A DNA stretch of 64,000 nt from Shimia sp. R10_1 (GCF_017744095.1 NZ_JAGHQX010000005.1:186001-250000), one strand, 5' to 3'; numbered from the stretch's first letter, positions 39,264-49,302 are shown. Notes: generated by a model not told the origin, from the sequence alone. Made by a program: numbers and translations.

Positions 39264-39600
39264 GAGCGATTTATGAAGCGGACGTTTCGGGCTGACAAGG
39301 CCGCGATTTCGTTGCTGCAAAAATGGTCTTTATGGGTTCGAAGTGGGTGTATTTGGCCAAAACTGAACGAAATGGAACTTAGGGGTTCCCATTTGTCGTT
39401 TGACCGTTTAGGGAGGCCTTATGACCAGATGTGCTCACATATCCCTGCTGCGACGCCGACGCCTGATTGCGTAATCGGCATCTCTGCCTGTGACTGGCCT
39501 TAAGCGTTAGAAAGTGACGCAATCCCCTTCAAAAACATTGACGTAAATGCCTTGAGTGATGCAGTCACTGAGGCTCATGATCTGAAAAAGGAAGATCGCA
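39264..39600. other. Intergenic region upstream of argD
   Basis: A 337-bp stretch. Near its end lies a possible -35 (TTGACG, 39538-39543) and a perfect inverted repeat AGTGA-TGCAG-TCACT (39555-39569) close to the argD ribosome site (AAGGAAG, 39587-39593). This could be an arginine-pathway operator, but it does not clearly match the known ArgR box. A short rightward frame (39258-39503) has no ribosome site or recognisable protein character, so I do not call it. Confidence 0.45.
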
Positions 39601-40782
39601 ATGATCCCGTCCATTTTGCCAACATACAACCGCGCGCCGCTCACGTTTGAGAGCGGTGAAGGAAGCTGGATGATCGAGGCGGACGGCCGACGTTTTCTGG
39701 ATCTGGGCGCCGGTATTGCGGTGAATGTGCTGGGGCATGCAAACCCTGTGCTGGTCAATGCGTTGACCGAGCAGGCAGGTAAGCTGTGGCATGTTTCCAA
39801 CCTTTACAACATCACCCAGCAGCAGGCGCTGGCGGATAAGCTGGTGGCGCATACCTTTGCCGACACTGTGTTTTTTACCAACTCAGGCACGGAATGCTGT
39901 GAGCTGGCGGTGAAGATGGCGCGCAAGTACTGGAACGACAAAGGTCAGCCGGAGCGTGTGGAGATCATTGCCTTTGAAGGCGCGTTTCATGGCCGCAGCT
40001 CTGCGGGCATCGCGGCGGCGGGCTCTGAGAAGTTGGTGAAAGGCTTTGGCCCATTGTTGCCGGGCTTCCATCAGGTGCCTTGGGGCGACGTGGACGCGGC
40101 CAAAGCGTTGGTGGGCGATCAGACCGCTGCGATTATTGTGGAGCCTGTGCAGGGGGAAGGTGGCATCCGCCCGCTGCCGGACGCGGACCTGAAAGCGCTG
40201 CGCGATATCTGTGATGAGGCGGGCATTCTGCTGATCATGGATGAGGTACAATGTGGCGTGGGCCGGACTGGCAAGCTCTTTGCGCATGAATGGGCCGGTG
40301 TGACGCCTGACATTATGATGGTTGCCAAAGGCATTGGCGGCGGCTTCCCGCTGGGCGCGGTGCTGGCCACAGAAGAGGCTGCAAGCGGCATGGTGGCAGG
40401 CACGCATGGCTCCACCTATGGGGGCAACCCACTGGCTTGTGCCGTGGGCGGCGCGGTGATGGATGTGGTTGCTGATGAAGCGTTTCTGGCGGAGGTGAAC
40501 CGCAAAGCGGGCCTGTTGCGCCAGAAGCTTGAAGGGCTGGTTGCGGCGCACCCGGATGTGTTTGAAGAGGTGCGCGGTGCCGGGCTGATGCTGGGGCTGA
40601 AATGTGCCAAAGCGACCTGTGGCGATATGGTGGCTGCGGGCTATGACCATGAGGTTGTGACCGTGCCTGCGGCGGACAATGTGGTGCGTCTGCTCCCGCC
40701 TCTCAACATCACAGATGACGAAATTGCCGAAGCCGTTGCGCGGCTTGAGAAAGCGGCGGCCCAACTGGGCGCGCAGGTTTAA
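39601..40782 (+). CDS. argD: Acetylornithine/succinyldiaminopimelate aminotransferase
   Basis: This 393-residue class III aminotransferase uses PLP to make N-acetylornithine in arginine synthesis, and probably also acts in lysine synthesis. The PLP lysine lies in [15 protein letters not shown]. Other family blocks are [16 protein letters not shown] and [27 protein letters not shown] precedes the ATG. argF follows after 12 bases, giving a two-gene arginine operon. Length is typical. Confidence 0.96.
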   Translation: MIPSILPTYNRAPLTFESGEGSWMIEADGRRFLDLGAGIAVNVLGHANPVLVNALTEQAGKLWHVSNLYNITQQQALADKLVAHTFADTVFFTNSGTECCELAVKMARKYWNDKGQPERVEIIAFEGAFHGRSSAGIAAAGSEKLVKGFGPLLPGFHQVPWGDVDAAKALVGDQTAAIIVEPVQGEGGIRPLPDADLKALRDICDEAGILLIMDEVQCGVGRTGKLFAHEWAGVTPDIMMVAKGIGGGFPLGAVLATEEAASGMVAGTHGSTYGGNPLACAVGGAVMDVVADEAFLAEVNRKAGLLRQKLEGLVAAHPDVFEEVRGAGLMLGLKCAKATCGDMVAAGYDHEVVTVPAADNVVRLLPPLNITDDEIAEAVARLEKAAAQLGAQV

Positions 40783-40794
40783 GGACTGAATACA

Positions 40795-41718
40795 ATGAAA
40801 CATTTTCTGGATATCAACAAAACCGAAGTTGCCGATCTGCGGGGCATGATCGACAGCGCGAAGGCGATGAAAAACGCGCGCAATGGTCGCCCGAAAGGCG
40901 CGCTGGATGATGATCTGCCGCTGAAGGACCACATGGTTGCGCTGATCTTTGAAAAGCCGTCAACCCGGACGCGGGTGAGCTTTGACGTGGGCGTGCGTCA
41001 GATGGGTGGGCAGACCATGGTGCTGTCCGGCTCTGAGTTGCAGCTGGGCCATGGGGAGACTGTCGCGGACACCGCCAAAGTACTGAGCCGCTATGTCGAT
41101 CTGATCATGATCCGTACCTTTGAAGAAGCGACCCTGCTGGAAATGGCAGAGAACGCCACTGTTCCAGTGATCAACGGGCTGACCAACCGCACCCACCCGT
41201 GTCAGATCATGGCGGACATCCTGACATTTGAGGAGCGCAACGGCCCGATCGCGGGCAAAAAGGTTGTTTGGTCTGGTGACGGCAACAACGTCTTCGCGAG
41301 CTTTGCCCATGCGGCAGGGCAGTTTGGGTTTGATCTTACCTTCACCGGGCCGCAGACCTTGGACCCAGAAGCGGTTTTCATCGAAGAGGCGCGCGCCAAA
41401 GGTGTAAAGGTGGAGATCGAGCGGGATCCTGTCAAAGCTGTGCAGGGGGCCGATCTGGTTGTCACGGACACATGGGTGAGCATGCATGACGCGGTCTCGA
41501 CACGTGAGCGTCGCCACAACCAGCTGCGTCCCTATCAGGTCAATGAAGAGCTGATGCGCCATGCGGCCGATGATGCTTTGTTCATGCATTGCCTGCCGGC
41601 GCACCGCAACGAAGAAGCCACCGACGCGGTGATGGACGGCCCGGCCTCTGTCATTTTTGATGAGGCGGAAAACCGGCTTCATGCGCAGAAAGCGGTGATG
41701 AAATGGTGCCTGAGCTGA
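40795..41718 (+). CDS. argF: Ornithine carbamoyltransferase
   Basis: This 307-residue enzyme joins carbamoyl phosphate and ornithine to citrulline. The carbamoyl phosphate loop is [12 protein letters not shown], the ornithine/catalytic element is [11 protein letters not shown], and [12 protein letters not shown] is conserved. Cytosolic trimer by family. It is the second gene of the argD-argF operon and ends at a strong terminator. Confidence 0.97.
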   Translation: MKHFLDINKTEVADLRGMIDSAKAMKNARNGRPKGALDDDLPLKDHMVALIFEKPSTRTRVSFDVGVRQMGGQTMVLSGSELQLGHGETVADTAKVLSRYVDLIMIRTFEEATLLEMAENATVPVINGLTNRTHPCQIMADILTFEERNGPIAGKKVVWSGDGNNVFASFAHAAGQFGFDLTFTGPQTLDPEAVFIEEARAKGVKVEIERDPVKAVQGADLVVTDTWVSMHDAVSTRERRHNQLRPYQVNEELMRHAADDALFMHCLPAHRNEEATDAVMDGPASVIFDEAENRLHAQKAVMKWCLS

Positions 41719-41744
41719 CATCCGCATCGGTGATGTGAAGCAAG

Positions 41745-41774
41745 AAGCGCTGGCCTTGGCTGGCGCTTTTTTGT
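41745..41774 (+). terminator. Rho-independent terminator of argDF
   Basis: An 11-bp helix (41745-41755 with 41758-41768, two G·T pairs) ends directly in a T-run (41767-41772), 27 bases after the argF stop. Confidence 0.85.
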
Positions 41775-41837
41775 TGCGCTGTCTTGACCTGTGGGGGCCG
41801 TGAGCGGAGACTTGCCAAAGCAAGGGGCGGGACAGAC

Positions 41838-42875
41838 ATGAGTGACGCAGAGCGCAGTGCAATACACCCTCGGATTGTCGTGGCCGGGGCTGGCAGCATT
41901 GGCTGTTTTGTCGGCGGGATGCTGGCGCGGTCAGGGCGCAATGTGACGCTGCTGCTGCGCGCGGCAACGCTTGAAGAGATCTCCCAAAATGGGCTGACGC
42001 TGACCGACTTTGACGGTTTGGATGTGGCGCTTTCTCCTGACAGTTTTGCGATGGACACCGATCCGGCCTGCCTTGCTGAGGCAGACATCGTTCTGGTGAC
42101 GGTTAAGAGTGGGGCCACGGCAAAGATTGCGGGTGAGATCTCGCGTCATGCCCCAAAGAACGCGGTGATTGTCAGCTTGCAGAACGGTGTGGAGAACGCG
42201 GCCAATCTGCAGGCGGCACTGCCGGAGTATGATGTGCGCGCGGGTATGGTGCCGTTCAATGTGGTTTGGGTTGGCGGTGGCCGGTTTCACCGTGGCACCA
42301 GTGGCGACATTGCCATTGCGCAGGGGGACGGCCTTGTGGGGCGTCATCTGAGCTGTCCTGATCTTGCGGTGCACGAGCGGCGCGATATGGCTGCGTTGCA
42401 GTGGGGCAAGCTGGTGATCAATCTCAACAATGCGTTGAACGCCCTGTCTGGGCTGCCGTTGCGTGCGCAGATTGGTGACAGGCGCTGGCGGGCGCTGATG
42501 GCCGCGCAGATGGAGGAGGCGCTGGGCATTCTGGAGGGGGCAGCGATCCACACGCAGAACCCGGTGGCAGCGCTGCCGCTGCGCTATGTGCCAACTGTGC
42601 TGCGCCTGCCGACGTGGCTGTTTCGCGCTGTTGCTAAGGCTATGCTGTCGATTGATCCAAATGCGCGCAGTTCGATGTGGGAGGATCTGGATCGTGGGCG
42701 GGCCACGGAGATTGACGAATTGCAGGGCCAGATTGTGCGATTGGCAGAGCAGTTGGGTCAGGCTGCGCCGATCAATGCGGGTGTTGCGCAACTGATCCGG
42801 GAGGCTGTGGCCGCAGACGCGGGTGCGCCGGGTATGCCGATACAAAAGGTTCAGGATCGCCTGCGCCGCGCGTGA
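41838..42875 (+). CDS. 2-dehydropantoate 2-reductase family protein
   Basis: This 345-residue ApbA/PanE-type protein has an N-terminal NADP-binding fold (VVAGAGSIGCFVGGMLARSG), the conserved VKSGATAKIA and SLQNGVENAA blocks, and a C-terminal helical domain with the catalytic-lysine region WGKLVINLNNALNAL and the late SSMWEDLDRGRATEIDEL. PanE makes pantoate for coenzyme A, but ApbA-fold paralogues with other keto-acid substrates are common, so I leave the symbol blank. The ATG at 41838 is used. It lies between argF and a convergent phosphate transporter. Confidence 0.82.
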   Translation: MSDAERSAIHPRIVVAGAGSIGCFVGGMLARSGRNVTLLLRAATLEEISQNGLTLTDFDGLDVALSPDSFAMDTDPACLAEADIVLVTVKSGATAKIAGEISRHAPKNAVIVSLQNGVENAANLQAALPEYDVRAGMVPFNVVWVGGGRFHRGTSGDIAIAQGDGLVGRHLSCPDLAVHERRDMAALQWGKLVINLNNALNALSGLPLRAQIGDRRWRALMAAQMEEALGILEGAAIHTQNPVAALPLRYVPTVLRLPTWLFRAVAKAMLSIDPNARSSMWEDLDRGRATEIDELQGQIVRLAEQLGQAAPINAGVAQLIREAVAADAGAPGMPIQKVQDRLRRA

Positions 42876-42906
42876 CGCCGCAGGCCGCCAGTATTGGCTG
42901 GCAGGT

Positions 42907-44388
42907 TTAGCTGGTGACCGCGTTTAGCAGCAGGAAGATCACAGCTGACATAGTAGCGGCGGCTGGCACGGTGATGACCCACGCAGCGGCGATGGTCATG
43001 AAGTGGCTGCGGCGCACCAGCTTGCGGCGGCGACGCTCTTCTGGCGCGATGCGTTTGACCACTGGGCGCTGGCCGGTGTTCTTGCGCAGGCGCTTTTCTG
43101 CGTCCCATTCGCGGTAAAAGCCGACGCCGAAGATCCCGCCTACGGCGATGTGGGTGGAGCTGACCGGCAGGCCAAGCCAGGAGGCGACAATCACTGTGAT
43201 GGCGGCAGACAGCGCGACGCAGTAGGCGCGCATGGGGTTCAGTTTGGTGATTTTCTCACCCACCATGCGGATCAGTTTGGGGCCAAAGAGAAACAGTCCG
43301 AACGAGATGCCAAAGGCGCCAATGATCATCACCCAGCTTGGGATGGAGACCTTGGTTGCGATGTCACCGAACTCTGCAGCGTGCACGATGGCGGCGAGCG
43401 GGCCCACCGCGTTGGCCACGTCGTTTGCGCCATGGGCAAAGGACAGAAGCGCAGCTGAGAAGATCAGCGGAACGCCAAACAGCACCTTGAGGGATTTGTT
43501 GCGGTTCTCCAGTCCTTGAGACTGTTTGTGGATCAGCGGTTTGGAAATCATATAGAAGGCCACGCCCGCCCCGGCGCCAATCAGCAGAGCGGTTTGCAGA
43601 TCAATTTTCATGATCCGCTTCAACCCTTTGAGGGCAAGATAGGAGGCAAAGGCGGCGGCCATGATCCCGATCAGAACCGGCACCCAGCGGCGGGCAGCGG
43701 CGATTTTGTCATCCTGATAGATGATCCGAGATTTGATGAAGGCCAGGAAAATCGCCGCAATGACGCCACCCAGCACCGGAGAGATCACCCAAGAGGCGGC
43801 GATCTTGCCCATGGTGGGCCAGTTCACGGCGGCGAACCCGGCAGCGGCGATACCCGCGCCCATCACGCCCCCCACAACAGAATGGGTGGTGGACACCGGC
43901 GCGCCAACCCAGGTGGCGATGTTCACCCAGAGTGCAGAAGAGATCAGCGCCGCCATCATCGCCCAGATAAAGACCGATGCATCGCCCATGCCTGAGGGGT
44001 CAATGATGCCTTTGGAAATGGTGGAAACCACATCACCGCCTGCAAGCAACGCGCCTGCGCTTTCACAGATGGCGGCGATGACAATCGCGCCACCCATGGT
44101 GAGCGCATTGGCCCCCACAGCTGGACCCATGTTGTTGGCCACATCATTGGCGCCGATGTTGATCGCCATATAAGCGCCGAACCCGGCGGCCGCGATGATG
44201 ATCAGATTGTTGGAGCCTGCGCCCGTCAGCAGACCTGCAAAAATCGCGGCGAGCACAATGAAGGCCAGCGCGATCCCCAGCCCGACCATGGGGCGGGAGA
44301 CATAGAGAGTCGCGGCTTCGAGATGAGAAATACGGTGAAGATCGCGGTCCAGCGTGGACCACTCTTTGCCACTGTTTGGCGCAGACAT
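42907..44388 (-). CDS. pit: Inorganic phosphate transporter, Pit family
   Basis: This 493-residue membrane protein of the PHO-4 family carries both duplicated signatures, INIGANDVANNMGPAVG near the N-terminus and FAHGANDVANAVGPLAA in the second half, plus the paired TTHSVVGG and STHIAVGG elements. An N-terminal soluble segment of about 45 residues and a charged loop near 430-460 (KRLRKNTGQRP) are as in other alphaproteobacterial Pit proteins. It would carry phosphate (as metal phosphate) with protons or sodium. No phoU-like partner is adjacent. The ATG at 44388 is used. Confidence 0.93.
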   Translation of the reverse strand: MSAPNSGKEWSTLDRDLHRISHLEAATLYVSRPMVGLGIALAFIVLAAIFAGLLTGAGSNNLIIIAAAGFGAYMAINIGANDVANNMGPAVGANALTMGGAIVIAAICESAGALLAGGDVVSTISKGIIDPSGMGDASVFIWAMMAALISSALWVNIATWVGAPVSTTHSVVGGVMGAGIAAAGFAAVNWPTMGKIAASWVISPVLGGVIAAIFLAFIKSRIIYQDDKIAAARRWVPVLIGIMAAAFASYLALKGLKRIMKIDLQTALLIGAGAGVAFYMISKPLIHKQSQGLENRNKSLKVLFGVPLIFSAALLSFAHGANDVANAVGPLAAIVHAAEFGDIATKVSIPSWVMIIGAFGISFGLFLFGPKLIRMVGEKITKLNPMRAYCVALSAAITVIVASWLGLPVSSTHIAVGGIFGVGFYREWDAEKRLRKNTGQRPVVKRIAPEERRRRKLVRRSHFMTIAAAWVITVPAAATMSAVIFLLLNAVTS

Positions 44389-44465
44389 AGCAGAGAATCC
44401 CAGATTGCTTGCGCGGGGGCCTATCCCCAATGGCGCGGCAATGCAAGAAATCCGTTACAAAGGCG

Positions 44466-44924
44466 TTACAATTGCCGCAGTAGCGCCTGCAGCTCAGGCT
44501 CGTCTACCAGATGGGCCGCCTCTGAAGGAGCGACCCATTTGCGGGTGCGTTCTTCGGCTTCTGGGAAGTCGTCTACCATTTTGGTGACTTCCGTTTCAAA
44601 GACGGTCACATCAACGCCCACGGCCAGACCGCCATCCAAACGTTTGTCATAGCCGTATACACCAAGAGGCTCGCGGTTGATGTTGGCGTCTTTCACGCCG
44701 GCTTCTTCCCAGGCTTCTCTGAGGGCGGCATCTGCGGCGTCGAGCCCGTCAATTGGCCAGCCTTTGGGCAAGACCCAGCGGCCCGTGTCCCGCGATGTGA
44801 TGAGCAGGATTTCACGTCCTTTGCCAGCCTTACGTGTGCACAACGCGGCCATCTGGATGCGGCGCGGACGCCGCCAAATTGGGGCAATCACACTGTCGTA
44901 GGCGGTTTTAATGGCACTGGTCAT
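44466..44924 (-). CDS. Nudix hydrolase
   Basis: This 152-residue protein has a Nudix box PKGWPIDGLDAADAALREAWEEAGV. Compared with the consensus G-x5-E-x7-REUxEExGU, the first Glu position holds Leu while the catalytic REAWEE core is intact. The preceding VLPKGWP and DTGRW context resemble diphosphoinositol/diadenosine polyphosphate hydrolases. The substrate is unknown. The ATG at 44924 is used; the frame is open to 44978. It lies between pit and hrpB on the same strand but with about 75 bases to pit. Confidence 0.85.
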   Translation of the reverse strand: MTSAIKTAYDSVIAPIWRRPRRIQMAALCTRKAGKGREILLITSRDTGRWVLPKGWPIDGLDAADAALREAWEEAGVKDANINREPLGVYGYDKRLDGGLAVGVDVTVFETEVTKMVDDFPEAEERTRKWVAPSEAAHLVDEPELQALLRQL

Positions 44925-45031
44925 AAACGTCTGCTCGGTCTGTGGATAAGTCCGCTTTGCGGATCTGCTGATTATCAAGTCGTGTATATACGTTTCTGAA
45001 ACCGATAAATCAAGCTATGGTGAATAATTCC

Positions 45032-47476
45032 TTAATTTTTGCGCCGTTTTGCGCGCAATGTTGGATCTGCTTCGGTAGGATCTTCGGGCCAAGGGTGTTT
45101 GGGATAGCGCCCGCGCATGTCTTTGCGCACATCGGCATAGGAGCTGGCCCAGAAGCCGGGGATATCCATTGTGGTTTGCACGGGTTTCTGGCCGGGTGAG
45201 AGCAAAGTCACGCGCAGCGGTGTGTTGCCAATCATCGGATGCGTGGTCTGACCAAACAACTCTTGCAGGCGCAGGGAGATTTCGGGGTGCTCCCCGGCGT
45301 AGTCGATGGGGATTTTACGATCCAGCGGTGTTGTGAAATGCGCAGGCGCGAGACGATCGAGCAATTGCATCTGGTTCCAGTCCAGCCGCGCGCGGAGGGC
45401 ATCGAGCACGTCAAATTTCTTCCAGTGCTCGGCGGTTTTGATGCCGGAGAGGTGGGGCAGGAGCCAATCCTCTATGCTGTCCATCAGAGCGCCTTGGGAC
45501 ATGTCGGGCAAATCATGGCCTGCGTCACGGATGAGGGTGACGCGCGCCACAAAACGCTGTGCCGCAGGCGACAGCGTGATGCCAAGGTCGCGCACGCCAT
45601 CCAGCATGGCCTCGGCGATGGCCTCAGAGGGGGCGTCTTTCCAGATGCGGTCATCCAGAGCGATGGCGCCTAAGCGCTCCTGTTTGCGCGCGATCACGCG
45701 GCGCTCCCGTTTGGACCAAGCGCAGCTGTCTTCCCAGTCGATATGTGCCTCAAAGAGGCTGCGCACCTGCGATTCAGAGATTTGTATGGCCTGTCGAATG
45801 CGGGCTTCGCGCGGGTTGCCATCGGTGTCGGTGACGACAATCAGGCGTGTGTTTGCGAGCGGGTCGCTTTCCTCCATCACCGCGCCTTTGCCGCCGGAGA
45901 GCACAAAGCGGGGGGCGTCGCCTTTGCGGTGCAAACCGATGCGGTCCGGATAGGCGAGGGCGGCGAGTTCTGCCGCGCTGTAGCTGGGCGCAGCTTTGGT
46001 TTTTGTGGATTTGGCGAGGCGTTTGGCCTCGTCTTTGAGCGTGTGCAGCGCAGCGCGGTTGACCCGATAAGGGCGACGATTTGTAAACGCCTTGAGATCG
46101 CTGAGGGCTTCCATGCGCAGGGCGAGATCCACGGGTGCCCCGCGGGTCAGGGGATCCCGCGCGGCCAGCAAGGCCGCCATGTCTGCACCCTGCGGTCCTG
46201 CGATGGTCAGCATATGGGCGAGGCGGGGATGCAGGGGCAGGGCGGCAATGGCTTTGCCATGCTCTGTGATGCGGCCTGTATCGTCCAGAGCATCGAGCAT
46301 CTGGAGCACGGTCTGCGCCTCTGCAAAGCTGCCGGGATTGGGTTGGGACAGGAAGGCAAGATCGCTGGGCGTTGCCCCCCAGAGCGCAAGCTCCACCGCA
46401 AGGCCGGTGAGGTCTGCGGCCTCGATCTCGGCGGGCGGGAATGGCAGCAGCGCGCCCTCCTCGCCTTTGGTCCAGAGGCGATAGCAGAAGCCTTCGGCGA
46501 CACGGCCCGCGCGGCCTTGGCGCTGGGTCGCTTCGGCGCGGGTCACGCGCTCTGTCACAAGGCGGGACATGCCGGAGCCCGGATCAAAGCGCGGGCGCCG
46601 GGCGCGGCCTGCATCCACCACCACGCGCACGTCCTGAATGGTGAGGGAGGTTTCCGCAATTGAGGTGGCGAGCACCACCTTGCGGCCCTCTGTGGCGGGA
46701 CGGATCGCGGCTTGCTGATCTTTGAAGGGCATCGCGCCAAACAGCGGATGCACGGTGCAGTCTGGTGGCAGTTTGAGCAGGGCCTGTGTGCGGCGGATCT
46801 CGCCTTCGCCGGGGAGGAAGACCAACACGCCACCTTCGGTTTCACTGACGGCTTGTGTGATGAGGCGTGCGGTGGCCTCCTCCAAGCGGGTGCCTTTGGC
46901 AAGTGGCTTGTCGAGCCAGCGGGTTTCCACCGGGAAGGCGCGCCCCTCTGAGGTGATGATCGGCGCGTCCCCCATGAGGGCGGCGACCGGGGCGGCGTCG
47001 AGCGTGGCAGACATGGCCAGCAGGATCAGTTCGTCGCGCAGCGCGTCACAGATTTCGAGGCACAGCGCGAGGCCAAGATCGGCGTTCAGAGAACGCTCGT
47101 GAAATTCGTCGAAAATCACCGCACCGACACCTGACAGCTCTGGATCGGATTGGATCATGCGGGTCAGGATGCCCTCGGTGACAACCTCGATCCGGGTGGA
47201 TTTGGAGATCTTGCTGTCGCCGCGCACGCGGTAGCCCACGGTTTCCCCGGCGTTTTCCCCCAAAGTCTGAGCCATGCGTTCAGCAGCGGCGCGGGCCGCG
47301 AGGCGGCGCGGCTCCAGCATGAGAATGCGGCCCTTTGTTAAATTTGCCTCCAGCATCGCGAGCGGCACCACGGTGGTTTTGCCTGCGCCGGGAGGCGCTT
47401 GCAATACGGCGCGATTGTGCGTGCGCAGGGCAGAGAGCAGGGGATCGAGGGCGTCGTGAATGGGGAGTTGCGTCAT
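45032..47476 (-). CDS. hrpB: ATP-dependent helicase HrpB
   Basis: This 814-residue DExH-box helicase has Walker A APPGAGKTTVVPL, the DEFHER motif (FDEFHERSLNADLGLAL), SATLDA, and motif VI QRQGRAGRVAEG. The C-terminal HrpB-specific domain ends with the family block FWASSYADVRKDMRGRYPKHPWPEDP. The role of HrpB in bacteria is poorly defined; RNA processing or peptidoglycan-related functions have been proposed. Length is normal. Confidence 0.95.
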   Translation of the reverse strand: MTQLPIHDALDPLLSALRTHNRAVLQAPPGAGKTTVVPLAMLEANLTKGRILMLEPRRLAARAAAERMAQTLGENAGETVGYRVRGDSKISKSTRIEVVTEGILTRMIQSDPELSGVGAVIFDEFHERSLNADLGLALCLEICDALRDELILLAMSATLDAAPVAALMGDAPIITSEGRAFPVETRWLDKPLAKGTRLEEATARLITQAVSETEGGVLVFLPGEGEIRRTQALLKLPPDCTVHPLFGAMPFKDQQAAIRPATEGRKVVLATSIAETSLTIQDVRVVVDAGRARRPRFDPGSGMSRLVTERVTRAEATQRQGRAGRVAEGFCYRLWTKGEEGALLPFPPAEIEAADLTGLAVELALWGATPSDLAFLSQPNPGSFAEAQTVLQMLDALDDTGRITEHGKAIAALPLHPRLAHMLTIAGPQGADMAALLAARDPLTRGAPVDLALRMEALSDLKAFTNRRPYRVNRAALHTLKDEAKRLAKSTKTKAAPSYSAAELAALAYPDRIGLHRKGDAPRFVLSGGKGAVMEESDPLANTRLIVVTDTDGNPREARIRQAIQISESQVRSLFEAHIDWEDSCAWSKRERRVIARKQERLGAIALDDRIWKDAPSEAIAEAMLDGVRDLGITLSPAAQRFVARVTLIRDAGHDLPDMSQGALMDSIEDWLLPHLSGIKTAEHWKKFDVLDALRARLDWNQMQLLDRLAPAHFTTPLDRKIPIDYAGEHPEISLRLQELFGQTTHPMIGNTPLRVTLLSPGQKPVQTTMDIPGFWASSYADVRKDMRGRYPKHPWPEDPTEADPTLRAKRRKN

Positions 47477-47531
47477 GGGGTCGTTATCGGTCAGGTGCGC
47501 CGCCGGGTCCAGAGGGGTTGTATCGCCCGCG

Positions 47532-48296
47532 CTAGTCGCGACGGATCAGCTTGGCCCTGCCGTGGCGCGACGTGAGGCGCACTTCGGTTGCGCGCCAGAA
47601 CTCCCCCTCGCGGCTGTAGGTCACAGAGAGCGGGGAGGTTTTCAGCTCAGCAAGTTCCTCATCTGAGTAGCCGCCGATGCGGTCATAGGTGCCTGAGCAG
47701 GTCACGCTGTCGCCATCCGGTTGGCGGGTTTTGAGCGTGATGCGCACAAGGCGGGTTCCGTCAAATTGGGTTTGCTCAATCTGGCAAAGTGTGGCGTCTG
47801 TTTGGTCGCGCAGGCTGAGCCACATCATGCTCATCGGGTCGAGCGCGCCTTTGGTGCGGTTGGGGGCAATGGGCGTTGCAGGGCTTTGGGCGCCTTTGGT
47901 TTTGATCAGCAGATCGTTTTTTGCGACCAAACTGGTTTCCGATACGCGCTTACCTGTGTTGATATAGCCGTCATATTTCGCCGGTTTCAGGTCAGATCCA
48001 TTGCGTGTGCCTGCGCCAGACACGGTGAAGCGGATGCTGCGCAGAACGCCGGCGAGGCCGGTGGTCTGAAAACTGCCTGCACCCTTATAGCGCTCTGCGG
48101 ATTCGTCCATTTCCAGTGTGAGCTCTCCCACTTTGAGGCCGAAGGCATGGACCGACCAAAGCTGGTTTGTGGTGTCTGCCTTGGCCGCCGAGAGACACAA
48201 TTGCGCGAAAAAGACTGCGGCGCATAAGCACGGTAGGCGCAATTTGCGCGTGTCGATGTGTCGCTGGACTAGACAAGAGAGGGTGGGGCGCGGCAT
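47532..48296 (-). CDS. DUF3108-domain periplasmic protein
   Basis: This 254-residue protein has an N-terminal basic region and signal helix (about 18-39, RLPCLCAAVFFAQLCLSAAKA), then a strand-rich domain: YGYINTGKR-like KYDGYINTGKRVSETSLV, and DSVTCSGTYDRIGGYSDEEL. This matches DUF3108, a lipid-barrel-like periplasmic family. The ATG at 48296 lies on the reverse side of a CATG shared with the meaB upstream start candidate. The frame is open much further upstream over the antisense strand of meaB, which I reject. Function is unknown. Confidence 0.75.
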   Translation of the reverse strand: MPRPTLSCLVQRHIDTRKLRLPCLCAAVFFAQLCLSAAKADTTNQLWSVHAFGLKVGELTLEMDESAERYKGAGSFQTTGLAGVLRSIRFTVSGAGTRNGSDLKPAKYDGYINTGKRVSETSLVAKNDLLIKTKGAQSPATPIAPNRTKGALDPMSMMWLSLRDQTDATLCQIEQTQFDGTRLVRITLKTRQPDGDSVTCSGTYDRIGGYSDEELAELKTSPLSVTYSREGEFWRATEVRLTSRHGRAKLIRRD

Positions 48297-48330
48297 GAAG
48301 ATTTCCAAACAAAAAACACAGGGTAGCGCT

Positions 48331-49302
48331 ATGGATATCGCAGATCTGCGTGACAGAATACTGAAACAAGAGCGCAGAGCGCTGGCGCGGGCGATTACTT
48401 TGGTGGAAAGCGCGCGCGAGGACCATCGCGCGCAAGCGAGTGCTTTGCTGGAAAGCCTGCGGGGGGCTGGGCGGCAAGCGCTGCGGGTTGGGTTGTCTGG
48501 GACGCCGGGGGTGGGGAAATCCACCTTCATTGAGAGCTTCGGCATGATGCTGATCGGGCAAGGGCTGCGGGTTGCGGTGCTTGCTGTGGATCCGTCCTCT
48601 GCGCGCAGTGGCGGCTCGATCTTGGGGGATAAAACCCGGATGGAACGGCTGAGCCGGGACAAAAACGCCTTTATTCGCCCATCCCCCAGCCAGACCCATC
48701 TGGGCGGTGTGGCCCGGCGCACGCGGGAAGCGGTGGCGTTGTGTGAGGCGGCTGGCTTTGATGTTGTGTTGATTGAAACCGTTGGGGTTGGACAATCGGA
48801 AACGGTGGTCTCTGAAATGTCTGATCTGTTTCTGTTGTTGCTGGCGCCTGCGGGTGGCGATGAGCTGCAAGGCGTGAAGCGCGGTATCATGGAAATGGCG
48901 GATGTGATCCTTGTGAACAAAGCGGATGGGGCACTCAAGACCACCGCGATGCGCACCTGCGCGGATTATGCCGGGGCACTGCGGCTTTTGCGCAAGCGAC
49001 CACAGGACCCAAAGGGATTTCCCAAGGCGATGACCGTGTCCGCGCTGGAGGAAGAGGGGCTGATGACGGCGTGGGAAGAGATCAACACGCTGACAGAGTG
49101 GCGCAAACAAGAAGGGCATTGGACAGCCCGACGTGCGGCACAGGCCCAGTTCTGGTTCCATGAGGAGGTCCGGCAGGGTCTCTTGGCGCGCCTGCATAAG
49201 GCGCAGGCGCGCAAGGACCTACAATTACTGGATGAAAAAGTCGCATCTGGTGTGATTACGCCGTCTCAGGCGGCGCAGGAGATGCTTGCACGCTTGGCAT
49301 AA
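48331..49302 (+). CDS. meaB: Methylmalonyl-CoA mutase-associated GTPase MeaB
   Basis: This 323-residue G3E-type GTPase loads and protects adenosylcobalamin on methylmalonyl-CoA mutase. Walker A is GTPGVGKSTFIE (about residues 57-68), followed by the switch block VDPSSARSGGSILGDKTRM, ETVGVGQSE, and the base-binding NKADG. The ATG at 48331 (MDIADLRDR) is favoured; an ATG at 48295 adds 12 residues and would overlap the start of the divergent DUF3108 gene. The mutase itself is not in the window. Together with prpE it points to a propionyl-CoA to succinyl-CoA route. Confidence 0.93.
   Translation: MDIADLRDRILKQERRALARAITLVESAREDHRAQASALLESLRGAGRQALRVGLSGTPGVGKSTFIESFGMMLIGQGLRVAVLAVDPSSARSGGSILGDKTRMERLSRDKNAFIRPSPSQTHLGGVARRTREAVALCEAAGFDVVLIETVGVGQSETVVSEMSDLFLLLLAPAGGDELQGVKRGIMEMADVILVNKADGALKTTAMRTCADYAGALRLLRKRPQDPKGFPKAMTVSALEEEGLMTAWEEINTLTEWRKQEGHWTARRAAQAQFWFHEEVRQGLLARLHKAQARKDLQLLDEKVASGVITPSQAAQEMLARLA

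Noticed and set aside
39258-39503. An 81-codon rightward frame upstream of argD
   Set aside because: No ribosome site, no domain or signal peptide, and it begins inside the divergent exporter gene's 5' end.
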